The notes under the pieces are model-generated. The model did not search any database. It was given only the letters and a program-made list of their open reading frames with translations, and had not been told where the DNA came from. A stretch of DNA of 64,000 nt from Himantopus leucocephalus (Eukaryota; Chordata; Aves; Charadriiformes; Recurvirostridae). Of the stretch, positions 38,641 through 50,521 are shown piece by piece (within the stretch, counting starts at the first letter, position 1; every line of letters begins with the position of its first letter). The DNA is taken from positions 51,978,600 to 52,042,599 of the forward strand of contig RSEF01000031.1 of assembly GCA_003993805.1 (NCBI GenBank). Reading direction: 5' to 3'. The position numbers and the translations under genes are program-made.

Positions 38641-41600
38641 ATGGCAGACAATAGCACCAAAGGAAGCAGTGAACCAGAGTGAACTCTGTAGGGAGATGGA
38701 TGTAGAGAATTTTTTTAGGTGATACGGATAGTTCTCTGAGTTCAGTTTGAGAGTTCTGTATCCTGCATCTTCTGGAATATATTCAGAATCCTCATTTTCC
38801 CACATTGTTTTGCATGGACTGAAAAAAAATTCTATGAATTGCGTTTTCCACTCTAACTTCCTTTCACTGTTCTCCGTTCAGTTCTTCCTGATTTTATTTT
38901 TTGACTTTGCTTTACCAGACCTAATTTAGCGTGTATTCCTCAGTGAGCAGTATGTACATGCCAAGTTTTGCACTTGATTTGAAATTATATTTGTGTTATC
39001 TAAGCACAATTAAAAAAAAAAGTAGTATAAATACACGTTTTATCTACTGCCAGTGCAGTGTTCGAGTTTTCCCTTAAATCAAACAAAAGGAGAAAATCAT
39101 GAAAAGTTCTCAGACAAATAAATGATGATATGGTTTACTTCCATCCCTGAACTTTACTGCAGCATCTGGACAAGACTGCTACTCTACCTTTCTGAGGAAA
39201 GCTATCCATATTTTTCTAACAATTACAGAACATGTATTCCCAATGTTGCATGACCTCACTTCATTCCACTTACAAGCGATAGGTTTCAGAAAATTAAAGG
39301 AGTAACCACCTTCTATTTTTTCTTGACTAGACATTTAACCCTTTCTTCTGCAGGTATCTTGTCATGCCTACTGTGATGAGATAGTCTACTTCTCTATTTA
39401 CATTCAGTTGAAATTCCTGAGATGTTCTGACATACCTAGTACGTGCAGCATCACAGGGGTTGTTCTCTTTGAAGGAATCTGGAACATTCAGCTGCAGTCA
39501 AGGGTTAAGCAGGAGATTTTGGTTTAGAATCCTGCCAAATTGCATTCTCTTCCCATCTTTAAGGTAGATTTATCTTCCCCCTGGCTTTTCAGAAGCCTCT
39601 TGTTGAGACTTGTAAAAAATCAAAAACATCTAACGTACTTTCATCTGTCTCTCATATTTTTTTTCCATTCCAGTGAGAAAGGTGAACTTTGGACAGATCA
39701 GATAATGAGTACCAAGAAAAGCTTTTTCCAATGGAGCTCTTTGAAAACACTGTGGGCAAAGTTGTCAAGCCCTTAGGTTTACAAGCTTTACCTCAGGGGA
39801 GTGGGAAGATTTGCAAAGGTCTTTCCTTCACAACATAAGAAGAAATCCTTTACTCTATATCCATTTCTGGAAACTGTAATAAAAGGAGGGTGGAATCAAA
39901 TTTATGAGGTGTATCCTCTTAATAGACTTTGAAGTTGTAAAAATTCCAGAAAGAAAGGTGTGATTTTTGCTTTGTTCCCAAAGCAAGATGTTCAAGTAGT
40001 TTCTTTAAGAAATATATAGCTTCAGCAGATCAGTCCACAGTGAAGACGGAATTTACAGTGGGAGGGAGTTTGATTTCAGATGCATGTTTTCTGTACTAGT
40101 GTTATTTGCTCGGTATAGTACAACAAATAAAAAGTCCATTATTGAAGACAGAAAGCAGGAAGTTTTTTAATCTACAGCTAGTCATTTTTTTTGTTTGTTT
40201 CTTCTGCTTATTTATATTTGTAGGGGAGTGGTACTTCCAATTTCTGTGAGACGTATTATTTCCAGTACAGTTTCAACAAAAGTTCTGCATGAGCTGGCTG
40301 AATCCAACTAGTAAGGCACTTTGGTGGTGCTGTTACTTACCTTATTCAGTTAGTGAGCTGTCGTACAAAAGGTTTCCTTGATGCTTTGGTATTCTATGCT
40401 GCATGCAAGATGATGTCACAATAACTGGTCGTATGACCCTAAATGCTATGAAAAAAATAAGCAAGCTATGGAATTCTGTAGAAAAAATAATACTTAATTA
40501 TTAATTAATAGTTAATAAAACTTCTTATAAGGTAGAAAATTATATTAACGATGCAAGAGGTCTTACTGTTATCAGCATTGCAAAGCCAGAAAAATACTGA
40601 ATTGGAGAAAGAATTACATACATTGAAGACAAAGGGGACATAGGCAGAAAGATAAAGAGAAGAATAATCCCAGACAAATTTTAATACACACAGGGGAAGT
40701 TCGCTGAAGAGTTTTGATTTTAAGTGGAGCACTTGATATATGTAATCTTGTTTTGAATATTTACTATCAAAATGATTCAAGCCGCCTGGCTGGTAAACTG
40801 AAGAAAGTACACAAAGTATGAGCAGCTGATCAAGTTTGTAGAACATAAGTTTCGAGAAAGATATAGCAAGGATTTATGATTAAACCAGTCTTCCCTAATA
40901 ATCAAGAATGGTGTAGGTATAGAATATGCTCTGGAAAGGGAGCAAGTATGAAAAACTGAGAAGTTTCCCTTCAGCCTCCATCTTCTTTCATGACATTTGC
41001 TTCTTTCTGCTCTCTTTCTGCAAATTCTCTCCTCTAAGCAGCCGTATGAGAAGGACTGCATACCTTTCTGTCTGTCTGTACAAATGGAGTTTGAGGTTTG
41101 GGATTTGGGAGAGGAGGGCACTTAAAGAATTTGTGTAGAAAACTATGGCCATCTAGGTAGGGATGCTTCTCCGTGCCACTGGTTGCCTTCTTGTCTGCAA
41201 TGGCAAACTAATTTGGGCTGAGTAGCTTCACTACAGGAGCTGCACCAGTCTCTTGAATAAAGCTTCACTTTTGTTTCCCAGGGGAGTTTGCTGATTAGGG
41301 CAAGACAGTCAGAAGACCAGTGAAGGAAGGGGGTAATTTCATCTGTCTCTGTGGAAACAGTGTTTGAGAGAAAGGTTGTGGTAGCATCTGAAGTGCAGAG
41401 GCTTTGGGCGGGCTGTGTCTAGCCTGCACTGATCAGGGAAAAGCGTGAAGGGAGCCCTTGCTAGCTGGAGGTTAAATTGAAGAAGGTTAAGGCCAACTTT
41501 ACCTACATGAGATTTGGGAAAAGTAAAAATTTGGGAAACCAAAGGAAATCAGTAAAAGATAGGACACTTGACCTTGGGGCTTCTTTGGGAAGACCAGAAA

Positions 41601-42767
41601 AGATTTTATAAGTGCGTGAGCCTGCATGCGGATAGACAGATGTATATAAATATAGGGCAAGAGTGGCCAGGCTGTTAGTTAGAAAAGGAGGTGGGGACAT
41701 CTAGTAGAACCTGTTAATTTAAAAATGAAGGAACATTTAAAATGACTGATGCTGGCGGAAACATCATTTGGCTCTTCGCCTCTGGTCCTGGAGACACAAA
41801 TCTACCATCAGTAGATATCTGTTTATATCAGCTGTGAGTTCTTAACAGGTAAGGCAGCAATTCAATGAATATACAAGGATTTTAGGTTAAATGTTAAAGG
41901 TCTTGATATAAAAAATTATAAATAGCTGATCTAAGTAGCGGCAGTAAGAGAATATGAATATATAGATATTCAATTGTACTTATAGTTAGAATCAGATGTT
42001 ATATCTATAGAAAAGGAGAGTTGCAGGGAAAACCAAGGCAAATTTAAGGTAGAAAGCACAGAATAGAAAAGAGGGAAAATACCCAGTCGGTTTGTTTTGT
42101 TTTTTTTTTCATTCTGGAGTAATTTCTAAAGAAAATTGTAGGAAACTTCATCATAATATGCATTAAAACATATTGAAAAAAGCAGTAAGTTTATGTTGCT
42201 ATTTGTAACATATGTTGAAGGATCAGGGAGCTAGATGACCTGGTTAATCTCTCCTGGTTTTATATTCTACCATTTCATCTTTCATTTTTCCCAGCTCAAA
42301 TCTGTTTTTCTCTGATGTCTTTCGAAAATGCAAATGAAAAGAATGCTTGGGGGAAAAAAAAACACAAAAAACTTGAAGCTTTAGAAGTCTGTATAGGTGC
42401 ATGAAAAGCATAGTGTTCATTTGCAGAGGGTGAATTGTTTAGGGGAAAGATAAAATCCACTTTGGGTAAACGAAATCCTATGTGTGTGCAAATACTGGGT
42501 ATTTCATAGAAAGAGAAAACCTCTTTAAACCTTGGCCGTGTGTACCACCAGTAGCTTCAGGTGACTGAAGACCTGTAAGTTTATGCTTGGAAGATAACCT
42601 TTAAATATGCTTGACAGCACCTAATAATTTAAAATGTCTTGGTTTTAATTTCGCATGAGATACAATGGATCTGTACCTGTGTTGCTTACCAGCTTTATGC
42701 TAGGAGATGGATTTTTAAAATACCATATCATTCTGTTTTGTTGTCATACTCCTTTTGAAACAGAGAC

Positions 42768-45230
42768 TCACAGAATTGCGGAATGGTTGAGGTCAGAAGG
42801 GGCCTTTGGAGGTCATCTGGTCCAACAACCCCTGCTCAAGCAGGGCCATGTACAGGCAGTTGCCCAGGATCATGTCCAGGCAGCTTTTCAGTATCTCCAA
42901 GGACGGAGACTCCATAGCCTCTCTGGACAGCCTGTTCCAGTGCTCAGTTACCCCCACAGGAAAAAAGTATTTCCTGATGTTCAAAGGGAACCTCCTGTGT
43001 TTCTGTCTGTGCCCATGGCCTCTTGTCCTGTCAGTGGGCACCACTGAAAAGCCTGGCTCTGTCCTCTTTGCCCCCTCCCTCCAAGTAGTTATATACATTA
43101 ATGAGATGTTGTCCCTGAGCCTTCTCCAGGCTAAACAGTTGCAGTACTCTCAGCCTTTCCTGATATGTAAGATGCTCCAGTCCCTTAATCATCTTCATGG
43201 CCCTTTGTTGGACACCCTCCAGTATGTCCATGTCTCTCTTGTACTGAGTAGCCCTGAACTGGACAGAATACTCCAGGTGTGGCCTCACCAGTGCTGAGTA
43301 GAGGGGAAGGATCGCCTCACCAGTACTAAGTAGAGGGGAAGGATCACCTCCTTTGACCTGCTAGCGATACTTTGTCTAATGCAGCCCAGGATACCATTAG
43401 CCTTCTTTGCAACAAGGGCATATTGCTGGCTCATGTTCAACTTGGTGTCCACCCGAACCCCCAGGTCCTTTTCTGCAAGCTGCTTTCCAGCTGAGTGGGC
43501 CCAGCCTATATTGGTGCCTGGGGTTGTTCCTCCCTAGGGGCAGGACTTTGCACTTCTCCTTGTTGAACTTTTGTGTGTTCGTTTCTCCAGCTTGCTGAGG
43601 TCCCATTTGGATGGCAGCATGACCCTCTGGTATATCAGCCATTCCTCCCAGTTTGGTTCCTCCCATCTGCAGACTCGCTGAGAGTATACTCTGCCCCATC
43701 ATGTAGATCATTAATGAAGATGTTAAACAAGCCTGGACCAGTACTGACCCCTCAGATAGATCACTCGTTACTGGCCTCCAACTAGACTTTGTGCCACTGA
43801 CGGCCCCACGCTGGACCTGGCTATTCAGCCAGTTTTCAGCCCACCTCATTGTCTGCTTGTCCATCCTGTACATCAAGAGCTCGTCTACAGCTTATCCCAT
43901 AACAGGATCTGACGGGAGACAGCGTCAGCGGCCTTACTGAAGTCCAGATAGACAATATCCACTGGACTCCCCTCACCTGCCAGGCCATTCATTTTTTCAT
44001 AGAAGTTTAAGTTGGTCAAGCATGACTTCCCCTTGGTGAAGCCATTCTGAGTACTCCTGATGATTTTTTTTGTCCGTAATATGCCTGGAAAGGCTTTCCA
44101 GGATTAGCTGTTCCATCACCTTCTCAGGGGTTGAGGTGAAGTTGGCTGGCCTGTGATTCCCTGAGTCCTCCTTGTTGCCCTTCTTGAAGATAGGAGTGAC
44201 ATTTGCTTTCCTCCAGTCTCTGGACGCTTCTCCCAGTTGCCATGATTGATCAAAGATTATTGAGAGTGGCTTTTCAATGACATCTGCTGGCTCCCTCAGC
44301 ACTTGTGGGTGCATCCAACCAGGGCCCATGGACTAATGTATGTCCAGTTTGCTTAAGTATTGCCAGACCTGATCCTCTTCCACCAAGGATACATCTTCCT
44401 TGCTCCAACTTTACGCCCTGGGACATGGGAATCCTGAAGGCTGGTCTTGCTAGTACAGACTGAGACAAAGAAGGCATTCAGTACTTCAGCCTTTTCCATG
44501 TCTGTGTAACCAGGTCCCCCATCTCGTTAAGCAATGGGCCCACATTTTGCTTTGTCTTCCATTTGTCACCTGTGTACTTTAAGAAGCCTTTCTTGTTGTC
44601 TTTGACATCCCCAGCCAGATTGAGTTGCATTTGGACTGCAGCTTGCCTAACTTCATCCCTGAATGCTCAGGCATTTGTTTTGTGTTCCTCCCAGGTTACT
44701 CATCCTTGCCTGCACCCTTGGTAGTCTTTACTTTGTGTGTGAGTGTGGCTAGGAGCAGCTTGTTCATCCATGCACGCCTCCTGGCATTTTTTTCCCAACT
44801 CTCTTGAGCTTGGAAGAGGTGGTCCTTAAATATTAACCAGCTTTCTTGGACCCCATTTCCATTGAGGGCCTTATCCCAGGGGACTGTTCCAAGCAGATCT
44901 TTGAAGAGGCCAAAGTCTGCTCTCCTGAAGCCCAGGGTTGTAAGCTTGCTTTTCACCCTCCTCCCTGCCCTCAGGATCCTGAACTCCACCATCTCATGCT
45001 CACTGCAGCCAAGGCTGCCTTTGACCTTCATATTCCCAACAAACCCCTCCTTTTTGGTGAGTATGAGATCCAGCAGATTACCTCTCCTTGTTGGCTCCTC
45101 TGTCACTTGGAGGAGGAAGTGATCATCAGTGCGCTCCGGGAACCTCCTGGATTGCTTGAAACACTGACGAAAGTGGTATCTACCCCAGATATTGGTTTGT
45201 CCTTGTCAAAACTGGGGCAATATTCCCATT
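42768..45230 (-). mobile_element. CR1 LINE, 5'-truncated ~2.5-kb copy
   Basis: The plus strand begins with the reverse complement of the CR1 3' end (TCACAGAATTGCGGAATGGTTGAGG, then GGTCATCTGGTCCAAC). Reading the minus strand from right to left gives successive ORF2 pieces. The endonuclease/linker region includes TEEPTRRGNLLDLILTKKEG (about 45106-45050). Reverse transcriptase follows (about 44329-43397, with KANVTPIFKKGNKEDSGNHR and WAENWLNSQVQRG). The C-terminus is [20 protein letters not shown] then FSLEKAQGQHLINVYNYLE (43288-43031). The frame is broken by stops and frameshifts, so the element cannot move itself. The plus-strand frames over it are antisense shadows. No gag-like ORF1 is present; 5' truncation within the endonuclease is usual for CR1. 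The edges are approximate. Confidence 0.95.
43282..43345 (-). repeat. 32-bp tandem duplication inside the CR1
   Basis: GCCTCACCAGTGCTGAGTAG... at 43282-43313 is repeated at 43314-43345 with two substitutions (GTGCTGAG to GTACTAAG). It breaks the CR1 reading frame, because 32 is not a multiple of 3, between the RT body and the C-terminal piece. It is a local slip duplication in this copy or its source lineage. Confidence 0.9.
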
Positions 45231-45767
45231 ACTCCCAGATTTATAAGTGAGCTTTGTACCAGCCCTTCTTAAGGAGCTTGTTCTTGTTCCTGTCGCCATT
45301 ATTTTGCTTATAATAACTGTACTAATTAACTGTCTTTTTATTCTTATCATATTGGCGTTTCCAAATAAGTAAAAACTATAAAAATACATTAGTGTGCAAT
45401 TCATATAATTTATTGAACAAAGAATAGAAATTAATTTCTACGCAGCTGTTCTAGCGTTATCTGTTCTCCCTAGGAATAGGTGACTGCACAATCAGTATAA
45501 AAATGAATTAATGACAAAAGAAACTATATTTTACACATTATATGTGCGTTTGTATAAAATATGAATACAATGGGATGTGGATTTCATCATGTTATATAAA
45601 AGGAGCTGTGTATAACCTGAATTTGACTTTATCATAACATTAGTATTCCCCTACATCTTGTTGAGGGTTTTTTTATGCTTCATATTGATATATCAGAAGG
45701 TGTTGTAGGCTGCTGACTTTTCTACAGAATTAATCTTAACTTTGATCCCTTTTATCATACTGTGCAG

Positions 45768-45862
45768 GAGTTCTGAAGAAAGCTAGTGGGGAGCTTTTAA
45801 TAGGAGAAACTAGAGCAAATGAAACCAGTGTGCTTCCTGAACAGTTACTTCAGGTAGAAGAG
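45768..45862 (+). CDS. KIAA0825: KIAA0825 coding exon (small)
   Basis: 95 bases after acceptor ACTGTGCAG. GA completes the Gly codon carried from the previous exon; then VLKKASGELL, GETRANETSVLPEQLL and QVEE follow. The donor is GAG|GTGAGT, a strong consensus, in phase 0. This is the least conserved stretch compared with what I recall of the mammalian protein (GVLRKNDREFL), and it is probably a flexible linker. The frame fits on both sides, and the 3' end joins to PVLLNFGWRNAFK. Confidence 0.88.
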
Positions 45863-47618
45863 GTGAGTATGAAAAGAGTCTTACACTTTGTAGGGGATTT
45901 TCTTTTGTCTGTGTCTCCAGTGTAGTCTGTCACCGTGTTCATTATAAACACCTATTGCCATAGTTTCATTATTTAGCTACTGCAATTAATTTTAGGTGCA
46001 AAATCTCAGTTAAGATGGAATAAAATTTTATGGCATTTATAAAGTGGTTGTTATTTAAGATTTAATAACAGAATGGATTTAACATCAGAAGTATAAGATA
46101 CCTCATGACAAAACGGTAAAAAAATGCTAAAATATGATAGCTTCCTGCAGTATTAAATATATTCTCAAATACAGCAGAATCTTAAAAAAATCTATCAAGT
46201 TCTTAGCATTTGATCATAGTGATGCTTCCTGTAGGGGTGAGTATTCACGCGATGTCTGGTTTCTTTGATGCCAACAAACTACTGTGAAGTAAGCGCTATG
46301 ATTTGTTGAATGTACGTACAAGATTAAGTTTTAGTCTGGCTTCCACTTACTACTAAACAAATTTTTATCGTTGAATTTGTGGGACCTAAATACTTCAACA
46401 AGTCTGATACTTTGCGATAGTGGAATTTAGTTTCCTAATGGTTCAATTTTAATGCTGAAGTGACTTTTTAAAATGTGCTTTGAATCAGTTTGTGAGACTA
46501 ATATTCCTATATCTTACAGATTACAAAGAACAATATTTTGAGAAGATTGAGCTTTACTTGGCCCAAGATCAAAAAAATAATATAAAAAAAGAGGGAGTGC
46601 AAAAATGGGTGTCCGTGGGGACTGCCTCTGTCCTCAGTGGAGTTGAGTGCTGGGAGTGGGGAAGGGGAAGGGAAGGAGGAGGCAACTTCTAAACTGGAGT
46701 AAGCTCGAAGGGCTCCACTTTGTAGCCCTTCATTGTCTTCCAATATGGTATTATAGCTGCAACTTGCTAGGAATCCTTCTTTTCTTTTCTCCTACTATGC
46801 CCTCATAATGGAGATCTTTACTGTACATCTTGCGTCATTAAAATATTTCTCTTACGCTGGTGCAATTCTCGGTTGGCCACTTCTGGTAAGGTTTAAGCCT
46901 GCTGTATGTCATATGAGCAATGCAAAGAAAGATCAGGGGAAAAGTAATGATGTCCTACTGTGTCTTCTTCTCCCAACTGTTATGCTTCAGGTAACTTCAG
47001 AAGTCTCTGTTTATAGAAGGCAGGGAACTGATGTAAACTAATGTAAAAGCCAGCATTGGCCGAAAATGAGAAATCTCTATTTAAACATTTTAATCTTTGC
47101 TAAATCCAGCTTTAGATAAGTGAAATCCAGTGTGGCTGTGTTAAAACCAGCTTCTCTAAGTATTTTCCATTAATATTCATGGTTAGCAGCTTCCAGTTGT
47201 TACCTTGCAGTGAAAATTATTACAGGGTATCCATTGCTAGATTACTTGTTAAACTATTGAAAGTGGTTATAGATGTATTTGACTTTGTTAAATAGATTCC
47301 ATTAAAGATTATAAATAATGTAAAGATGAAGCATGGCTTTTAAAAAGCAGTCTTGTTTAAACAGGGTTTTTTATAAATTTATTTATAAAAATTTGGTGAC
47401 AAATTTAATATTGTTATGCTTGATCATTTTTGTTGAGTGTATGTATATACTGCTTTTAATATGTCTTCAAGGCTAGCAGACTATATTTTAAATTATTAAA
47501 ATGAATTTCAGAAGGTGATGTTGTCTTTTAATTTAATTATGGATATTCATATAAGTTTCAGACAATAATAACACTCAATAATGACTTTGGATTGATTTAA
47601 TATAAATTTGTATTTCAG
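45863..47618 (+). other. KIAA0825: KIAA0825 intron, 1.8 kb
   Basis: Phase-0 intron, donor GTGAGT and acceptor TTGTATTTCAG. It is AT-rich apart from a G-rich stretch at about 46640-46680 that contains a canonical G-quadruplex motif. No repeats are recognised. Confidence 0.88.
46652..46672 (+). other. Canonical G-quadruplex motif
   Basis: GGG-AGT-GGGG-AA-GGGG-AA-GGG: four G runs of at least three with loops of 3, 2 and 2 bases, on the sense strand, so it is present in the pre-mRNA too. Short loops predict a stable fold. The motif is seen; any effect on splicing or transcription is inference. Confidence 0.8.
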
Positions 47619-47846
47619 CCTGTTTTACTGAATTTCGGCTGGAGAAATGCATTTAAAGACCTGTCTTCATCTGTGGCTCACTGTATAACAATAGCAATAG
47701 AGGATTTTTCAACTAAAATTCTTCAACATGAGCAGAAAGAAGAGTTTTCAGCTGCAGGCTATGCAATGAGTCTTGTAAACAACCGGCAAATGAGGGAGTC
47801 CTGCGGAGCAGTCCAACAGGAGGAGCAACCAAAACGAATTGCTAAG
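47619..47846 (+). CDS. KIAA0825: KIAA0825 coding exon (followed by GC donor)
   Basis: 228 bases, exactly 76 codons, after acceptor TATTTCAG. Landmarks are NFGWRNAFKDLSSSVAHC, IEDFSTKILQHEQKEEF and AAGYAMSL, ending in PKRIAK, close to mammalian KIAA0825 (FGWRNAFKEV and IEDFSTKILQ, from memory). The exon must end after AAG (Lys): the next exon continues with [10 protein letters not shown] in phase 0. The bases after AAG are GCAGGT, so the intron starts with GC. The frame that reads on (to 47873) is intronic. This region contains the GWRNAF and EDFSTKIL stretches that seem most constrained. Confidence 0.93.
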
Positions 47847-47852
47847 GCAGGT
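47847..47852 (+). promoter_or_regulatory. KIAA0825: GC-AG intron donor with a decoy GT four bases downstream
   Basis: The exon/intron border reads AAG|GCAGGT. GC donors usually carry a strong AG|GCAAGT context, and this one is close. A GT donor (GTATCA) exists at 47851. Using it would add GCAG, shift the frame and give TGA after four more codons in the next exon, so it cannot be the productive site. The frame logic is seen directly; use of GC is the only choice that keeps the conserved junction IAK-FCSD. Confidence 0.8.
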
Positions 47853-48857
47853 ATCAAAAGATCTGAAGTTTGAGGGGAGACAGAATGCCAAGGCTGTTTG
47901 CCATCTACACTTTGAAGTACTTACAGTACCATTAATATTCTATATCTTATATAAATGGAATTAAGAAGAAAGTGAGAGGCATTACAATATGAGGCTGAAC
48001 AGAGCTTTATTCAATAGCCCATAGTCTATACTTGAAAGAACTAACTGTTAAACTTTGCTGGCATTATTTTTTTTTAATCCAAAAAGTTCTAAAACATTCT
48101 GATTAGTATCTGCTCTGTTACCAAGTGGTTCGATGGGAAAATGCTGAAAGCTTTGAAGCATAGCTATAAAGGGATTTCCTGTATTCATATCCTTAGACAC
48201 GCCATTTAACTAATCAGCATAACCAATAATATGGCCAAATTAGAGTACTTTGATTTGGCTGAAAGGTCATTTATGATGATTAATTAAATTGTTTTTCTAA
48301 GGGAATACGTGTTTGAAAGTTTTTTTTTTGTTTAGTAAGCATTGCAACTGTTCTAGCAAATTTGGAATGCTGTTGATGAATGTTTGCTTAAAATAACACA
48401 TAAGCTTTTGGGAGATAATTTTAGGGAGATCAATGTATGAATTTTCTGAGAGATGACAAGTTTGTTTTCAAATTCAGTATTAAGAAATGTGTTTGCATAT
48501 TTTTCGAAATAAATTAGTTTAGAAAATTGTCTTTGTTCACAAGGAATTAACCTTAGCTTTGAATGTACATCTAATGAAATCATAAAGAAAATGAAGGCAT
48601 TACTAGCAAAGGATGGTTTTAATTTTTTTCCCCAATATGTATTATGCAGCTTTAAAGCAAGAAGGAATCAAATGATAATTCATTTACTGTAGATAAACGT
48701 TTCTCCCCTGTATAACAGAATGAAATGTTTGTAAAGCTGATTTAGTATATTTATATTTTATGCCAATTTCATTATTCAAGAATCTGACCCCAGTGTGTAT
48801 AAATTAAACAGTGCTGTCAGAATACAAATAACTTGATGCCACGTTTATTTCTCTCAG
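47847..48857 (+). other. KIAA0825: KIAA0825 intron, 1.0 kb, GC-AG type
   Basis: Phase-0 intron from GCAGGT to TTTCTCTCAG. AT-rich unique sequence; no repeats or other genes were seen. Confidence 0.8.
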
Positions 48858-49123
48858 TTTTGTTCTGACATCATGGAAGAGCTTGACACATTGCTTCCAT
48901 TGGCTCTGGCATGCAGAGATGATTCTCTTCAGGAAATTAGAGCAAACTTTGTAGAAGCCTGCAGCAAAGTGGCAACAGCTGTCCTGGCAAGACTAGAGGA
49001 GAAAAGCAAAGACATTCCCTCCAAGGCTCCCCTGCAAGACTTGTATGCTGCCCTCTCCACAGCAATATTTGTCTTTCAGCATTTTACAATGTATAGCAAT
49101 TTAATGAGAGAAACAAGCAAAAA
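48858..49123 (+). CDS. KIAA0825: KIAA0825 coding exon
   Basis: 266 bases after acceptor TCTCTCAG; 88 codons plus two bases of a Lys codon. It begins [20 protein letters not shown], then [36 protein letters not shown] and [14 protein letters not shown]. It is nearly the same as the mammalian protein as I recall it, and one of the most conserved segments seen here. The donor AAAAA|GTGAGT splits the last codon; the next exon supplies A, giving KK followed by PLFLVPV. The sequence looks like packed amphipathic helices, without an enzyme motif. An ATG inside (48873) opens a frame, but the splice evidence shows that the exon starts at 48858. Confidence 0.95.
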
Positions 49124-50370
49124 GTGAGTCCCTTTTACTTATTACAGTTTAATTCAAGCATAAATAATATAGGACCTCATTCCATTTTGGTGATACAGCA
49201 TGGTGGTAGCTTTCCAAATTGCATCATATTTTTTAGCACACGCACTGCGTGTACTATTTGTGGAAAGACCTGAATCAAAGCTATTGATAATCTAAAGCAG
49301 CCATTACAAAACAAATTATTTATGTTTCAGATCTGCATTTGATTTGTAGATCAATATTTTTTATTTATTAAGCTAGAGTAAATAGGATTGTCCAGTGAAC
49401 GGAATGTACTCTGCTGTCATATAAATAGAGGGCTAAGGCCTTAATTTCCTTTTCTGACCTTTGCAATAGCTGAATTTTCATAAAATCTGATTTAGCACAG
49501 AGCAATCTTAGAGGACAGTATAAATATATATTCCTGCACTTTTTCCTTACACCGTCTGTATTCAGAAGTGTGAATAAATACATCCGATGGAGTTTTAGAT
49601 TTACCTTTCATTACAAGCAGAATAAAAATTAGAGAAGATAGGAAGTAGTAGTTTAAACTCTAAGACAGTGTTTGTCCTGGGGGGCAATATAACTACATTT
49701 GCTGTGCTTTTAGGAGATTTCAACTTAAGATACTAGGAATCTCTTTATTGGTCCATGTGTTTCTTGCCATATGTAATTTAAAAGTAGAAACTGGGCCTTT
49801 TGAGAGGGACACCTGAACCAGTGCAATTTTCAAGGAATGTGTGAGTTCTAAGGGGTTTCATGCACCGTTGAGCTGCTTTCCCTCTGATGTTTTACTCTCT
49901 CCTGTAGTAAGCATATCTTTGTGAACGGGAAGTCTGAGCCAAAATATTGCTCAATAATTCTACTTATGTGTATTATGAAAGAGTTTTGGTACATACCTAC
50001 CAAAAACAATCTCTGGACTCTGTGTTTATGTTTTCTTTATCACACTCTGTGGTGATGCAGTTATGCTTCAACCCAGAATCTCCCAATAACAGAATGACAA
50101 ATGTACTTCTATCTCAGAAAATGGAATGAAGTAATATATTTCTCAGTGACTTGGTTAAATGAGAATTTATAGATGAGCAGATGTATTTAAAGAACTTGTG
50201 AAACAAAGACCAGATACTTTTCAACAGCGAATGCTAGGTTCAGACTCCAGGATCGAGAGGAAATGAATGATTGATACCTAATAATCAAAACCATTTGCAG
50301 TACTGGGGATTGTTACCTCCTACTGCACAGCCTTTCAATCTTTCCCTCTTTGATCATTCTCTCTGAACAG
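49124..50370 (+). other. KIAA0825: KIAA0825 intron, 1.2 kb
   Basis: Phase-2 intron, donor GTGAGT and acceptor CTCTGAACAG. AT-rich; nothing recognisable inside. Confidence 0.88.
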
Positions 50371-50521
50371 ACCCCTGTTCCTAGTGCCTGTCCAACAATA
50401 TCAGGAATTCATCAACGTTCTCCAGTTTCAAGTTACGAGCTACTGCGTCAGAGTTTGTGCTACAAGCATTTTACAGGATGCTGAGAGCCACCACTGGGAT
50501 GACTACAAAGCTTTTTATGAG
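50371..50521 (+). CDS. KIAA0825: KIAA0825 coding exon (highly conserved)
   Basis: 151 bases; the first base completes a Lys codon and 50 codons follow: [35 protein letters not shown] and [12 protein letters not shown]. The segment [20 protein letters not shown] is, as far as I remember, the same in mammals, which suggests strong constraint. The donor is GAG|GTGCGA, a weaker than average 5' splice site. It ends in phase 0 and joins to [15 protein letters not shown] in the exon at 54894. The W, H and D cluster is striking but does not match a metal-binding motif known to me. Confidence 0.95.

Larger units (their letters stand above)
35121..45767 (+). other. KIAA0825: KIAA0825 intron, 10.6 kb
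   Basis: Phase-1 intron, donor GTAATG and acceptor TACTGTGCAG. It hosts the DIRS-like recombinase relic (37867-38640) with a GC-rich island just before it (37405-37660), and the large minus-strand CR1 (42768-45230). From 38640 to 42767 I see nothing I can name: AT-rich sequence with chance frames on both strands, including 113- and 114-codon minus frames at 40505-41121. Confidence 0.85.

Noticed and set aside
40505..41121. Two overlapping minus-strand frames of 113 and 114 codons
   Set aside because: Both read through AT-rich intron in different frames with no domain; they appear to be chance.
42655..45250. Several plus-strand open frames of 60-163 codons
   Set aside because: They lie antisense to the CR1 ORF2 and exist because its coding strand is the minus strand; they show no independent family resemblance.
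47847..47873. Extension of the KIAA0825 exon past AAG to the stop at 47871
   Set aside because: The conserved protein continues at 48858 in phase 0, so these bases are intron behind a GC donor.
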